Source of the DNA: Limnanthes douglasii subsp. nivea
Taxonomy: Eukaryota; Streptophyta; Magnoliopsida; Brassicales; Limnanthaceae
Assembly (NCBI GenBank): GCA_036936605.1
Contig: JAUPFV010000001.1
Coordinates: forward strand, 73,675,910 to 73,739,909
Direction of reading: 5' to 3'
DNA length: 64,000 bases
The notes under the pieces were generated by a model. The model was given only the letters and a program-made list of their open reading frames with translations, did not search any database and was not told the origin of the DNA. A program made the translations under genes and the position numbers. Positions 1-12,449 of this stretch are shown one piece after another (position 1 is the stretch's first letter; every line of letters begins with the position of its first letter).

Positions 1-240
1 TGGAGCAACTAACCAAACAACAACATGAGTCTTACTTCATGGCTACATTGCTAGACATGACCAAGTTTAACTACTACATTGCTAGACGTGGAGTGTGTTA
101 CAGTTAACTAGTTACTGACATTGTTAGATACGGCCACAAATATTCTGTACATTGGTAGATACGTACACCATCTCATGCATATGAACAAAAAACTACCTCA
201 AATATATACATTGCTAGACATGCTTAACTGAAACCGGCGA
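1..240. repeat. Short interspersed motif, about six copies, at left edge
   Basis: A motif close to ACATTGCTAGACATG recurs near positions 43, 72, 118, 150 and 208, with a weaker copy near 239. Spacing is 29-58 bp. Read on the minus strand it resembles the GGTTTCRCATCTATCA core that fills 46.1-56.7 kb: both share a TGNTAGA-type block in the same relative order. No coding potential is seen. The array probably continues to the left of the window. Confidence 0.45.
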
Positions 241-574
241 CATTGCGATTCTATAGTACAAAACCAACTACCCAGTACCATCGGCATTCTCCGGCAGCAC
301 TATCGACACTATCATAACCACTCCGATACTAACCAACCATGTTAACTACTAACAATGAGACGCGATGTCAGGAACACAAAAAAATTTCAACACCAACAAA
401 TAACACTAACGTACAACTGTAGGCGAAACGCAAAAACGTCGCCAGAGAACGGAGAACTGTCCAATACAATACTCAAATACAGTGACTACTCCGACGACAT
501 TAATACAGTCGACTATTAAACACAGAGAGCCACATTGAAACGTCCGACGAAAACAAAAATTACGTCAAACGTAC

Positions 575-753
575 CTCTTCGACAGTAACGACGGCGGTGG
601 CTCGACGACGGCTTCCTTCTCTACCTCTTGATTGGTGTCGGGGAAAATGTTATCGTCGCCGGAACGGTTATAGTCGACGGAATGGTTACAACACGTTGGG
701 TTCAAGTTCGTGTTTTGGGTTCGCTCTCGTTTTTCGCGTTTCTCTCTCCTCAA
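575..753 (-). CDS. Candidate first coding exon of a gene running off the left edge
   Basis: An ATG at 753 opens a frame that is rich in Arg, Lys and Glu at its start and Pro-rich near its end. It reaches a strong splice-donor match (AG followed by GTACGT) at 575/574. Local GC is higher than in the flanks. I do not recognise the protein, and I could not find a convincing downstream exon between 1 and 560. It could equally be a chance open frame in a 5' leader. Confidence 0.25.
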
Positions 754-2100
754 AATTAGAAATGTGAAAGTGGAGGGAATTGGAACCCAAAAGTCACGAT
801 TAGAAGATGAAAAAAGTGGATTTCAACCAAAAATCCCCTTTTATACCCTAGAGGGTATTTTGGTACAAAATATGGTTCTAGATATTTTATAAAACTAATG
901 TAAAAGTTAGTACCATTTTGATATTTCAAAGTTGAATAAGTATTTATGGATACTTTCCCCGTTAATTAAATAGTAAATAAAAAATATAAATTTAAGATCG
1001 TGAAACCGAAACCAAACGATGTGCAAAAACATAGTACCATCCGTTTATTTCATCCATGCGTTAATATATTTTATTTTATTTTATTTAGATTAACATGTAT
1101 CAAAATTTATAGCTCAGATCAACAAACCGAGCCTACTGAGGATCAATCTCTAATATTCTCTAATATACTTAAAAACATATTTGTATCTAAGCTTTACTCA
1201 ACAAGTTATAAAATAAATTTCATGTTTTTTCTGATTTGTTTTTGGGCTTTTGTGTTGACGGATAAAGGTACACGTGGTGAGCATCTGTCAAATACGTGGA
1301 CACTTAGCTTAGGTTTCAATAAAAACGGCTATGGATAACGTTCTATGACTTATCGATATGCGCAATGTCGTTTGTTTGACTCGATGTCACATCAGATGAG
1401 CTAATTCAATTTAATTTGGGTACTACGAATTGTACTTTCCAGAGTATGCCATCTCGTCAGTACTCAAAGTGCCACGTATGCTCAATAACACCGATTTCGC
1501 TCAATAGACTTTTGGATGATTTTTCATAAATAAAACAGGTATACATATAGATGACACGAAAGAGATACTTCAGATTTGAAAGATAGAACATACTTCTATC
1601 TCTAAGTTCAGTCAGATGTCAATTTATTAAGACTGTAAGGCATCAAAATATTTCCAGATTCTAGACTTATGTCTCGAGTGTGAAAGAAATACACCATCCC
1701 ATAGAAAAAAACTGTACTCAAATGGGGTTACAAGTATTTTACAACAAATGGTACACTAGCTTGAAGTATACCCAAATGAAAGAGAACAACTCTTAGTTTT
1801 GCGTAAAAGAGGAAAATACTAAATCAGATCTATGCATTGGATTGTGACCTTATCAATCGTCTTTCGGATGGATAACACTAGGGAGGCTATATTTACCGTT
1901 GAGAGCAGTATGATATATTCGTTTTTCAGAAAGTCCGATATCTGTCAGAATCAGATTACCCTGCATGTAACAGAAGCAAGCAAAACAGATCATAACATTT
2001 TTTTTCTTTTTGAAAAACTAAAAAAATAGATGAGACGAGGTTGGTAATTATTGAACTCATGAGGTATTGTATTTGTCATCAAAACAGGGTTCTACAAGTA
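754..2100. other. Intergenic DNA with no recognisable gene
   Basis: AT-rich sequence between the candidate exon and the 3' end of the LPEAT-like gene. The longest open frame (1000-1338, plus) has no family resemblance that I can see and looks like random translation. The stretch next to 2100 would hold the 3' UTR and poly(A) signal of the LPEAT gene, but no single signal stands out. Confidence 0.5.
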
Positions 2101-2104
2101 TATT

Positions 2105-3863
2105 TCACAATAATATGCAGATCAAAGTTTTGATCAGATGCCTCGTATTATCGTATTTAACTGTACTAAACTTCCAGTATCTGCAGTAGTAGACTCGTTC
2201 GTTAGCATTGAAGTTACCCTAGTATTGGAACTATAAAGCTTCTCTAGACGTATAAGCTGACACAAATAAAGTATGACTTTAAGTGGAGATATAATTTCAA
2301 AAGGTTGCACAATTTTCTTTATGTAAATAGCGATACCGTACCTCTTTGGCCATTAAACTTCGGACATTACTGGCATAGAGCTTTGGATCAGCCTTCTCTT
2401 GCTGGGATGGATAGTAAATTGGTAGTCGCTTCACCTCTATGTAATTTACAAATTGACAGAGAAGGAAAATCACATGGCGAAACTGTAAAACGTAACAAAA
2501 TTAGACAACGCCTACAAGAAGTCCTTTTGATTATGTTGTCATGAGCTTTTTTATGTTCTCAGATCCAGGATACTCAGCTGATAACTGATACATCTCTTTT
2601 CTTAGAATATTGCAAAAAATAAAAAAAGAGAGCAAGTGAAACTGAAGAGGTAATGCTAACCCCGGATATTGTATCCCAAGCCGGACTGAATCGTTGATAA
2701 GGATATCTTAGAATCAGAGGTAAAACAGGAGCTCCAGCTAAAAATGCACCTGTTTTGAATGGAAGGAGATAGTCTCCATTTGTAGTTGTACCTTCTGCGA
2801 TAAATTGAAAGGAATATCCCCAACAGTTAGTGCACTAGATAAGCACATGTTGGTAGACCTACACACATACTTTACATGAATCAGAATGTCCATGGATTAC
2901 ACGAATTATTATGATTACTATCATATTGCTTTTATTATTGTTTAACCAAAGCCAATTCAAATGAAAAAGTAATACAGTACATTCATGGGTTCCAAGCAAA
3001 CAGATGAGCCTTGAAAGTTTTGTTAGTTCTAGGCTAAACATTTCAGACAAAAGTTTAGCACTGCGAGATTCCTATAAGCAGAATGAAAATAATGATTTAA
3101 TATCTGCGAATAAATGCTATTACATATCAATTAAAACTTCAGCTATCCACTTATGTAAAATTCTAGGTGAGATGAAATTAACCTGGAATGTGTAATTCAA
3201 GCAGCCAGTGTAACTAGAGGTTAACTAGATATCAAAGAACATTCGAGGTGAATCAAACTAACCCGGGAACAGCATCATAGTTGGAGCAGACTTATCTTGA
3301 TGTGCTTGCCTGATTCTCTCAGTGACAACAGCTGCAAACAAAAGAATTTCTTAAGCATTTATACTTCGATGATTATTACTTTTTATTCTAATGGTGTTTT
3401 ATCCAGAGTAATAATCAAAATTTACAATTTTTTAAAGGTAACGAACACATGATTTTGTCAAAAAAATTAAGTAGCACAGAAGAATCCAATAACAAATAGC
3501 ATTGCCTGTGCATAAATTAAACAAATAAATACTTCCTTGACTTGAGTCCTGGATTTGCAATAGTCTAGTGTATATATACAGAGATCCATGTCAGAGTGTA
3601 GAGCAGAGCTAATTCAACCGACAAATTAGGACGTAGAAATTGACGTGTGAAAATGTGAGATCCATAGCTAAAGATCACCCTAATTTAAAAGCACTGCAAC
3701 TCTTTTTTCCAACCTTTAGTTATCTTTTATATAGCATAGTAGGCATAACTTCTAGACACTTCCTAATCAACAGAAGACCTGAGATTGAATAGAACCAATC
3801 GAGTATTGCTCGTCAGAGGAGAGGTGAGAACATACAGCAGAATTGTAGTTGATTCATGTGTAC

Positions 3864-3918
<55 letters not shown>

Positions 3919-5949
3919 CTAGCGCAAAACAAATGTGTAACTGATGAAGGTTGGAAAGAGCACATGACAATGAGGTACCAACCTGAAACACCTTTGAAAT
4001 CAGCAGATTTTGACTCCCGCTGAACAAAGACACAACCGAGGCACTTGCTGTCAAAAACAAGTCATAAGAACTTACACTACACTTAACTCTTTATGCAAAG
4101 AATGCGATGAGGAAATAGAGTCCATGTGGTGAGTAAGCAAAACTTTAGAAATTAGAAGACTTCAATTAATTTGAGATGCAATCTGTAAGAAATGTTGATC
4201 TCGTCAAACAAAGATATAAGTATTTTAGTAGAAGCTAGTCCAACAAAGTAGATCATCTGATTTCCCAAGAAATGCTCGAGCTAAGTACCGAATGCATACT
4301 GAATTATTCAGCCAAATGCTAGCATGAATAATGAGGTAAATATCAAGCTCAAGTGTTACAACAACTTCAGGAATTAACGTCTAAAGGACTAACTTGAATC
4401 AGAGATAGTATTTATAGCACGTTTAGTTGTCCGAAAAGAACACAGCCTGGTAAGAGTGAGAAATTAGAAATCAAAGAGTCGTGGATACTACACTGTTTTA
4501 AAAGGAAAAGATGCCAATGATAGTAAATTTTCTCACTTCATGCACAAGACAAGTCAAAATGTTAATAGACAGTAACTAACCTGATAAGACCGACTAGAGG
4601 GAGATTAGCCACGGATTCCTTCAAGTAAACAATCCAGCAATTCGTCAAGACCAATATGAAAATAACGAGTTAGCGGCAACAGCAAGAACCATCAAGAGGT
4701 ACAACCAAATACTTACAGAACACAAAGACAACTAAAAAAAATGATGGGAATAGGATTGAGAAAGAAGAAAACCAACCTTGGCAACAAAACTTGGAAAAGA
4801 GGAAGACATGTGATACAAGATATCCAAGTATGATACATGATTCGATATTACAACCCCCGGCCTCCCAAGCTCTTCCCGTTGATTTCTGCTGTCATTCTGA
4901 CAAACCAAACAATGGATGAAAAAATATGTCAGTTGAAGTATCATTCCACCTCTGCCAACAGAACTGCTATACATTCATAAAGGAAAACACAAAAAGATAT
5001 AAGCCTATCAATGTAAAATCTCATGATCTACTATAATATCAAGAAAGCAGTCCTGTCATGTTAACAACACAATCGGAGCTGCTGTACATCATAAAAGGAA
5101 ACTCAAAAAGTATATAAGCCTATCAATGCAAAACCTCATGATCTCCTATAATTTCAAGAAGCCAGTCCTGTCATGCAAAAAGCATCAGTTATTTGTACCA
5201 CTAAAATACCAAGATCATCTTTGATTTCATCTTCAAAATCCTAGCACTGTACTAATTAATCAATAAGATCACCATGATTATCAATCATGTAGGAATTACA
5301 ACCCCAACATGAAAACCCTATTAGCTACCTAACAAGACTGAGATGAATCCAACTTAACATAATAAGCTTCTACTCCCAGCTAAAGCATTCCAAAGAGAAT
5401 ACATTATTTCTTTCACTAATCTTCTCATATATATACCTCAGTTGAACTATTTTTGTTGTCATCAGCGCTCAAATCTCTATAAGTCTCCTGAATCCAATAA
5501 AACCCAAAAACCACAAACATCATCCTCGAGAGAAATCTTCCGCACGTCACGATGACAACTCTCCTCCATCCAATTATATGAGCGTAACTCTCCTGCTCCT
5601 CTCGTCCACTGTCCTCGTCTGCACCCCGATTCGGCGAAGAGAAAAGAGTACAAACTCTGCAAATCAAGTAATAAATCGCCAACAGAGTCACCCCCAGAAT
5701 CACGCGTAATGGCAGCAGCGTTACCATCGCCAACGGTAACAGTACCTTCTCCTTAATTGTGAACGGCCCTAGCCCCATAGTCCCATACACGTCATTCCTC
5801 GCATACGCTGCGCACTTCTTGTGGAGCTCGTCGATCGAGACATCGTTCGATTCCGGTTTCAGCAATGGACGATTTACATCTTTAGTAGAACCATCGTCTG
5901 GTGCTACTACTGATACTTTTGAAGTAAAGTCCCTGAGTTCTGATTCCAT
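2105..5949 (-). CDS. LPEAT1: Lysophospholipid acyltransferase, LPEAT1-like (eight exons)
   Basis: Predicted ER-membrane acyltransferase of the PlsC/AGPAT superfamily, expected to transfer an acyl group from acyl-CoA to lysophosphatidylethanolamine or a related lysophospholipid. Exons on the minus strand: 5949-5437, 4896-4777, 4618-4581, 4047-3983, 3331-3263, 2794-2661, 2482-2342 and a weaker last one 2218-2105. All junctions used are GT-AG and the phases agree. The total is 397 residues, close to the length I recall for the Arabidopsis protein. Motif I, NHVSYLD (HX4D), is in exon 2. GCVFVQRESK is in exon 4. The FPEGTTTNG motif is split over exons 5 and 6. APVLPL is in exon 6. A hydrophobic stretch lies around residues 70-100 of exon 1. 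The last exon begins GNF and contains NERVYY but is otherwise poorly conserved, so the exact C terminus is uncertain. Confidence 0.9.
3867..3920. repeat. (AT)n/(GT)n compound microsatellite in LPEAT intron 4
   Basis: About 19 AT dinucleotides (3867-3904) are followed by a GT-rich run to about 3920. It lies in the intron between exons 4 and 5 of the acyltransferase gene. Confidence 0.95.
4977..5175. repeat. Tandem duplication, 115-bp period, in LPEAT intron 1
   Basis: Two imperfect copies of about 85 bp (4977-5060 and 5091-5175), both ending in CAGTCCTGTCATG. They are separated so that the period is 115 bp. They lie between exon 2 and exon 1 of the acyltransferase gene. Confidence 0.85.
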
Positions 5950-6430
5950 GGATTCGTTTCAATTCGGCACTAGTAATTCCAGTTAAAATTCAATCTATAA
6001 GCGTAGGGTTTATGAAGGGATCTGAAGAAGAAGGTGACGTAATCGTCATTCTCTTGTACTCTTCTAACTCTCAGGTTGCTTGTGAGTGAAGCTGATTAGG
6101 ATACGCCTGAAAGCATGGGTTGGATCTCGGGTTGGTGAGTCTACGGGTTCTTTTTGTGAGCCGGTCGGATTGCGAATCGATTAAATTTTTGAAATGTTTT
6201 TAATAAATATTTACCTTTAATTACAAAGTATAAAATATGTAAGTTTCATTTACTACTATAATATACTGCGGTAAATTTTCATTTCTTTGCTTGAAGCTTT
6301 ATTAACGGCTTCATTCAACGGCTTCATTCCTATTTATAGTATTTAATGATCTTCAAATGCCAGTTCTGCAACAGTTGCGAAGAGAAGAATCATCTCTTTG
6401 TAAGTTGTAGTTTTGCTTGACAAATTTGGA
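5950..6430. other. Upstream region of the LPEAT-like gene
   Basis: The 5' UTR and promoter of the minus-strand acyltransferase gene should lie here. No clear TATA box or other site could be assigned. A short direct repeat (ACGGCTTCATTC, twice) occurs around 6305-6330. Confidence 0.4.
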
Positions 6431-6439
6431 ACTATTTTG

Positions 6440-7485
6440 GCTGCCTTTTCAAAGTAAAGATTGGCAGATTCATGATTCTTTTCCATGTAATTCGTTCTTG
6501 GTTCTGGTTTTCTATTAATAAGAGACACATTACTCACATTATCCCGCAAATAATCTGCTGGGTAATTTGGAAAAACAGAAATTGCTCTAAGTTTAAAGGT
6601 CCCCATGATACCGTTAAGGGTGTTATTAATAGAATCATCAACATTATCATAGGAATGGACATGTCAAATGTGTTATCCTATAAGCTTTGGTTTAATGCTT
6701 TACCAGCTGGAACTGCTTTAGGTTGCAAAACAATTGAGACCAGGAAGAGAATTCCACGATACCTCAAGTGGTTCGCTCCTAACCCTGGCAGAATGAAGCT
6801 AAACGTTGATGGTGCGTGCAACTCCAATGGAGAAGCTAGCGGAGGAGTTCTGTTCTGAAATTCAGAAGGCGAAACTGTATTAGGCTCTGGAACTTTGTGG
6901 GGCAAAATGAATCCATTGTTTGCTGAAATCAGTGCTCTACTCGAAGGATTGATTATTTGCAAGCAGAAGAACTGGTTTGTTGTCGACGTTGAATCCGATA
7001 GTTTGGTGCTTATAAACCTCATTGCGGATGGAAATGAAGCATGGTACTTGGAATCTACAATCGCTTTATGCAGAAAACTTATTTACTCTAAGATGACCCT
7101 TCGTCACATCTCAAGAATCCAAAATCAAAGTTCTGACTCGATTGCGAAGTGGTCTCTTAGCAGCAAACAAAACCTCTAGTTCAATAGCTTTAATGCTCCG
7201 AAACAATTGTTGACGATTGTGAAAGCCTTGGACTGGGCTATGTGACTTGAAGTTTTTGTTGAGATTCCATGGTTGAAGGTTGGAGAATTACTGAGTCGAA
7301 GAAGAAGATGTTGTCTCTGTTTTGAAAAGTTGAATATTTAACTTGAAATTTCTAGAGGGAAAATGGCGCCTTATTTTATGGCTAATTTCTTTAAGACCTT
7401 TAGTTTTGTTAAAGCTTTATTTCAAGTACTCGAGCCTGTATTTTGTTTCAATTTAGTAATAAAATTTATTCTTGCTTAAAAAAAT
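6440..7485 (+). mobile_element. 5'-truncated LINE: zf-RVT remnant and RNase H domain
   Basis: 3' end of a plant L1-type non-LTR retrotransposon. A zf-RVT-like stretch (SWFWFS followed by CWVIWKNRN) at about 6490-6590 is followed by a plant RNase H domain (RVT_3 type) with the catalytic-start signature KLNVDGACN at about 6796-6825. A stop codon at about 6856 breaks the frame, and reading continues to 7179 with DVESDSLVLINLI and the final SDSIAKW block. An A-rich tail with an AATAAA signal (about 7459-7485) fits the element's 3' end. The reverse transcriptase is absent, which is typical of 5' truncation. Confidence 0.8.
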
Positions 7486-8340
7486 ACACTATAGTAAATT
7501 ATTTATGAGTAGTAACTTCTTTTTAAATTAAACTTGATATTGAAAAAAATAAAAAGTACATAGTACAAATACAAAAGAAAATGAGTCGTTTTTTTGGACC
7601 ACACGAGTTCTATCTAATCTTTAATTCATGACATAATCAATATTTTTACTCCAATTGAAACAACATCCATACGATGGTATTCTTTTAATATTTATAGATA
7701 TTCACCAACAATATTTATCGGATAGCATTCTTTTAATTTTCAGATATTTCCACCGGAAACAGAAAAGGGAAGTAATTCATAATCTCAAGGCCGGAGATAT
7801 GACTTGAGAAATGAATAATGGAGGAAGAACGGGTCTCAACTGCGAGCTGTTAAAGGTTAGATGACTTGCAAGGAAAGATATTAACATCGAAGGCATAAAC
7901 ACTGCTTTAGATAAAGATGGAAGCCCACTAATTAGGTGAACTGTTTGAGAAACTTCTCTTTGATTAGTTTAAAGCACATAAAATCTTGAGAACAACCATA
8001 TATGGAATGTCAACTGTTCGAGAAATTGTCTCAACTAGAGAAGACCTTTTTTAATACTGAATCTGTCTGAAAGCCTTGATTGAGTCGGAGAGAGAAACTA
8101 AGTTTCAGAGCTCGAATTTGATGAAGAATCTTCTATATTCAATGAGGAGCACCCTTACGTTAAAACAGAGAGCAATCAGAGCTTTGGATGAGAAAATCGG
8201 AGATCAAGAACTAGAAAGGATTAAGCATCCACTTGCTAAAAGATTCACCAACACAGATTCCTGCAACAGCTTAACTAACTTCAGCAGCTAAAAGGTTAGT
8301 AAAATTTGATTAATCATTGATAACTAAAAGAGAATTCAAT
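7486..8340. other. Spacer between two LINE remnants
   Basis: AT-rich non-coding sequence. A 71-codon open frame at 8076-8291 (plus) is charged but has no family resemblance that I recognise. It may be a leftover of an unrelated exon or chance. Confidence 0.4.
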
Positions 8341-11300
8341 TATATGATTTAAGTTTATTTTCTAAGGTACTCCAAGCTCATACTTTCAAGCAGAATGATT
8401 GCACTCGGCTGATTCAAGGTTTGAAGGTTATTGAACTGCATTTTCATTTTGCATTTCATGGTCCATTTAGCGAGCCAGTCATGTGCTCTATTTTGATCTT
8501 TGTTTATATGAAAAATCTTCATGAATAGATGAATTAATTGTATACAACATGTTAGGATTTGCTTTAGAGGCCATGGGTAATTACTAGATGATATGAGGTT
8601 TACTAGAATTAAGGAGTCCAGTTTAATATCAATATTAACCAACTTATTGTTTTACAAATTTGAAGTCCATCAAACAATGCTCTTGCTTCAGCCATTAGTG
8701 AAGTGAGTTTATCATAGACATTACCACAACCCTGCACAATATCCCCACTGTATCTCTTAGAATGGCACAACTGCTGGATTCTCCGTTAGCAAGACAAGAT
8801 GCATCTGTATTATGTTTGTGCCTATTTGCAGATAAAGGAGTCCATTTGAGTAAGGTAAACGTTTGCTTCTCTTTTAAATGCTAGTAGCAACCTAAGCCTG
8901 CAACAACTGATTCATCCTTACACAAATGTCTTTTCTAAGAAGGTTAGATTGATCAATGTTAGACAAAATATGTTTAATGTAATTAATAGTAGAGAGAGAA
9001 GAGTTAGTAATCCCTTTAAATTTAGTCATATTTTTGCTTTGCTGTACGGCCCAACAAAAAATATGAGGAAAAAATGAACTCACATGAACATCATACTTAG
9101 AATACCAAAACCAATTTCTTGTTAAGTGAGCAATAGTCATGTGAACACCAATCTTTATATTAAAAATACCTTTGAAATAAGACAAAATAGCCCAAAAATA
9201 CTTGCAGGCCACAAATAAATGGTTAGTAGAGTCTACATGTATTGCATAATTGGCATTTGGATGTCAATATTCCTCTTCTAAATAATAAAATCAATAAAAA
9301 ACAAATTGTGAATGATCCTTCAATGTAAAATTGAACATTTATTAGGTGTTATAGAGTTCCAAATCTTGCCCAAGAGGTTAGTGTAGTTATGCTTTACTCT
9401 GAGGAAATTTCACGTATTCTTAAAGTTATAGGTATGTTTTTCAGAGAGAAACCAAATAATAGAGTCATTCTTATGGTTTTTTATAGATTACTTCATAATT
9501 TTGTGAACTCTATTAGTAGAAGGGGTGCCTATAAGTCCATTTTTGATTCCAGCTATTATTGTACCAAAAATCTTTAACTTTTTTAGGCATATACCACCTA
9601 TTATCAGAAGTGTCATCAAGATTGGTAAGAGGTTAATTTATGTACCAATCAACCAACCAGAAATCCATATCCCCGTTACCAAGGTCCCATCTGATCTTAG
9701 CTTCAACAATATGTTTTATTTTGGAAATCTTTTGCCAATTTGAGATCCTTTAGGAGTGAAATTGGCTTGAAGGATATGAATATCTTTACAATATATACTG
9801 TGAAAATAATTAGCCAAAAGAGTGTTATTCTATCTAAATTTAAGCCAAAGCTTGCAAGAGTAAGAGTCACGGATATCATTAAGCTCTCTAATTTTAAGTC
9901 CATCTTTAGAATAACGCTTACATACCTTAGACCAGGTAGCCTAATGAATTTTAAGGCTATCGGGAGTAGCCTCATAAGAATTTGTTAAACGTTTTTTCAA
10001 TTCTTATAATAATACATTTATGAAGAGTACAAAATTGCAACCAATATATAGAGATAACAACAAGGAAAAAACTGATTAGGGTAAGTCTTCCCCCAAAGAA
10101 TAAGTTCTTTCTTTCTGAGTCTTTATTTTTATTCAGAATTTTGTTTAACAATATATGGTAGTTGTTAAGCGTTCAAGGTAATACTTAAGTAAGAGGTATG
10201 AAGAAAACTACCAGTAAAACCAAAGAGGTTAACTATAGTAGATATTTTGGTGAGGGGAAGGTTGGTTGATGTGATAATTTTAATTTTGTCCTTGTTAATG
10301 TCCTGCTCTAAAATACATTGATACTTATGAAGGAAGATGCCTAGATTAGTAATGGTAGAATGCTTCCCATTGGTAAAGATTAGGATATCATCAGCAAAAA
10401 CTAAACAAGAAATAACAATGTTTCTTCTTGGAGAAAAGATCATGGTTTTGTTAGTTTCAAACAACCTACTTAAACCTCTGACCATCACCTCTTCATCAAT
10501 AATAAACAGGCTAGGGGACAGAAGATCCTTTTGCTTGATACCTCTTGTGGTTTTAAAATAACCTCTAGACTTACCATTAATAAGAATAGATACATATGCA
10601 TTTCTAATCAATTTATCAATGATGTTTATAAAATTATGACTAAACCTAAATATCTGCAATATTTTAGTTATGAAACTGTGAAACATCCTGTCCAAATCCT
10701 TTGACATGTCCACCTTTATAATAATATTACCTACTTTGGTCTTTCTATTTAAGTCATATATAAGTAAGAATGTTATCTTGGATGAACTTATCATATACAT
10801 AAGCACCTTGAACATTATAAATAATTTTAGGGAGAAATGCTACTACTATGTTGTTGATGATTTTGGACATGGTTATGTGCATTTGCGAGCATAAGCTTAT
10901 ATTCTTATATTTCTTCCATGTTGTAGGGTTGTTGGATTTCGAAATAAGGAAAATACATGTAGCTAATACATCATGAATGATATTATACCCTTAAAGAAAT
11001 GAGACCATCACAGCACAAAAGTCACTTTTGATTATTTGTAAGAAAGTGGTATAAAAGAAGATATTAAATCTATTCATGTCTGCTGCAATGGTGGTGTTAA
11101 GGTTTTTGGTGATGGAGAAGATTTCATCTTCAGTGGGAGAAGCCATAAGTAAGTTGTTATCTTCTTCAGTAATAAGGTTATGGATATTATTAAATATGTT
11201 GTCATTTAATCTCCTATTTTCTTCATCTTTGTTAGGGTAAGGAAGATTTGTTAGAGTTTTTTTTAAAATAAATTTCAGTAGATTTACCCAAAATATGATT

Positions 11301-11750
11301 ATGAGTGATCCAATCCAAGCCATCTTTTATGTCATGGATAGTATTTCTTTTCCTCTTCTTTTTGACATAACTATGATAGAACTTGGTATTCTTATCCCCG
11401 TCTTTTAACCAATTTAAATAATATTTCTGATGCCAATATGATTCTTTAGTAGCCAATACTTGGAGATAAATAACATTAAATTTCGAAAGGTTAATTCTAT
11501 TTTCCAAACTATTAGTTTCCTATTAACTTTCCTTCCAAACTTTTGACAAGATCTTCAGCTTTTAATAATTTGTCGAAAATGTTACCAAAACATTGTTTGT
11601 TCCAAGCTTTAAGACCTTTTGTGAGTCTCTTAAGTTTGTTCCAGAAAACAAACATAGGGTAACTATTAAGCTCATGATTCTGATTTTCATGCAATAAACT
11701 CAAAAGTTCATTGTGTAATTGATGAGGAAGTATCCACCAACTAGTAAACC
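8340..11750 (-). mobile_element. Degenerate LINE with RT, zf-RVT and RNase H
   Basis: A longer L1-type element on the minus strand, read from high to low coordinates. The pre-RT linker lies at about 11740-11232 (blocks WNKQCFGN, then WLKDGDKNTKFYH). RT follows at 10815-10165, with RGIKQKDLLSPSLF and the catalytic VFADDILIF (YADD-type box with F in place of Y). The zf-RVT domain is at 9212-8892 (NWFWYSKYDVH). The RNase H tail is at 8642-8355. Stops and shifts separate these blocks and the endonuclease part is missing. The upstream side is cut near the start of the gypsy element. Confidence 0.85.
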
Positions 11751-11789
11751 AAATGATAGCCAAGTAGATGGAAACGATAGGAACATGTA

Positions 11790-12412
11790 ATCGGCACCAA
11801 ACCGAACTGGTTATAATGTAGAATGAAGATATGAACAAGGAAAACGATGATTATTATATCACCGAGGCCTAGCCAAGGGGGACAAGCGCATTAGTAAGAT
11901 AAAAGAGGGCTAGTCATGTTGTAGAAACGCTAGCAAACAAGTGCAATCAAACTGAGCGAACACTTCGCTGAGCAGGAAACATATGAGCCAAAGCCGAAAG
12001 ATAAACGGCCAAGCCTTCACTGGTCCAGGATAGAGCTGAGAGAATGTCGTAATCGAGCATAAGGATGAAAACGGAGCAACGCTTACAATCAACACAAACG
12101 AAACTGACCGAGGTGCCCAACTAAAACAGGCTGCTAAGGAAACGATTGAGCAACATAAAATCACTGGTCAACCCACTTACCGCATAAAGATTGAAGTAGT
12201 GACCTTGAAATTAGGCCTCATATCATAAATGTTAGCTTACGTGCAACGTTAATGGGTTTATGTATTAATTGATAATTTGAAACTGCCAAGACGAATATAA
12301 ATAAGTAGAAAAATTGCAAATAATGCAACTGCTCTTCTCTGATTAATAAAAAAAATTAGTTGGCATTACCTTTGTTATAATTTCCCATAATAAATTTGGC
12401 GCTCTCTATGGG
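11790..12412 (+). repeat. 5' LTR remnant, TATA box and primer-binding site
   Basis: The end of the 5' LTR can be placed just before the primer-binding site TGGCGCTCTCTATGGG (12397-12412), a common plant gypsy PBS form. A TATA-like TATAAATA at about 12296 and AATAAA just before the PBS fit U3/R signals. The left edge is uncertain: the LINE homology ends at about 11750, and a TG dinucleotide at 11789 is one possible LTR start. Confidence 0.55.
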
Positions 12413-12449
12413 AAATAAATAAAGTACTTAGCAATAAGATTTCTCACCC

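Noticed and set aside
5759..5986. 75-codon plus-strand frame
   Set aside because: It is a shadow of the conserved first exon of the LPEAT-like gene on the minus strand.
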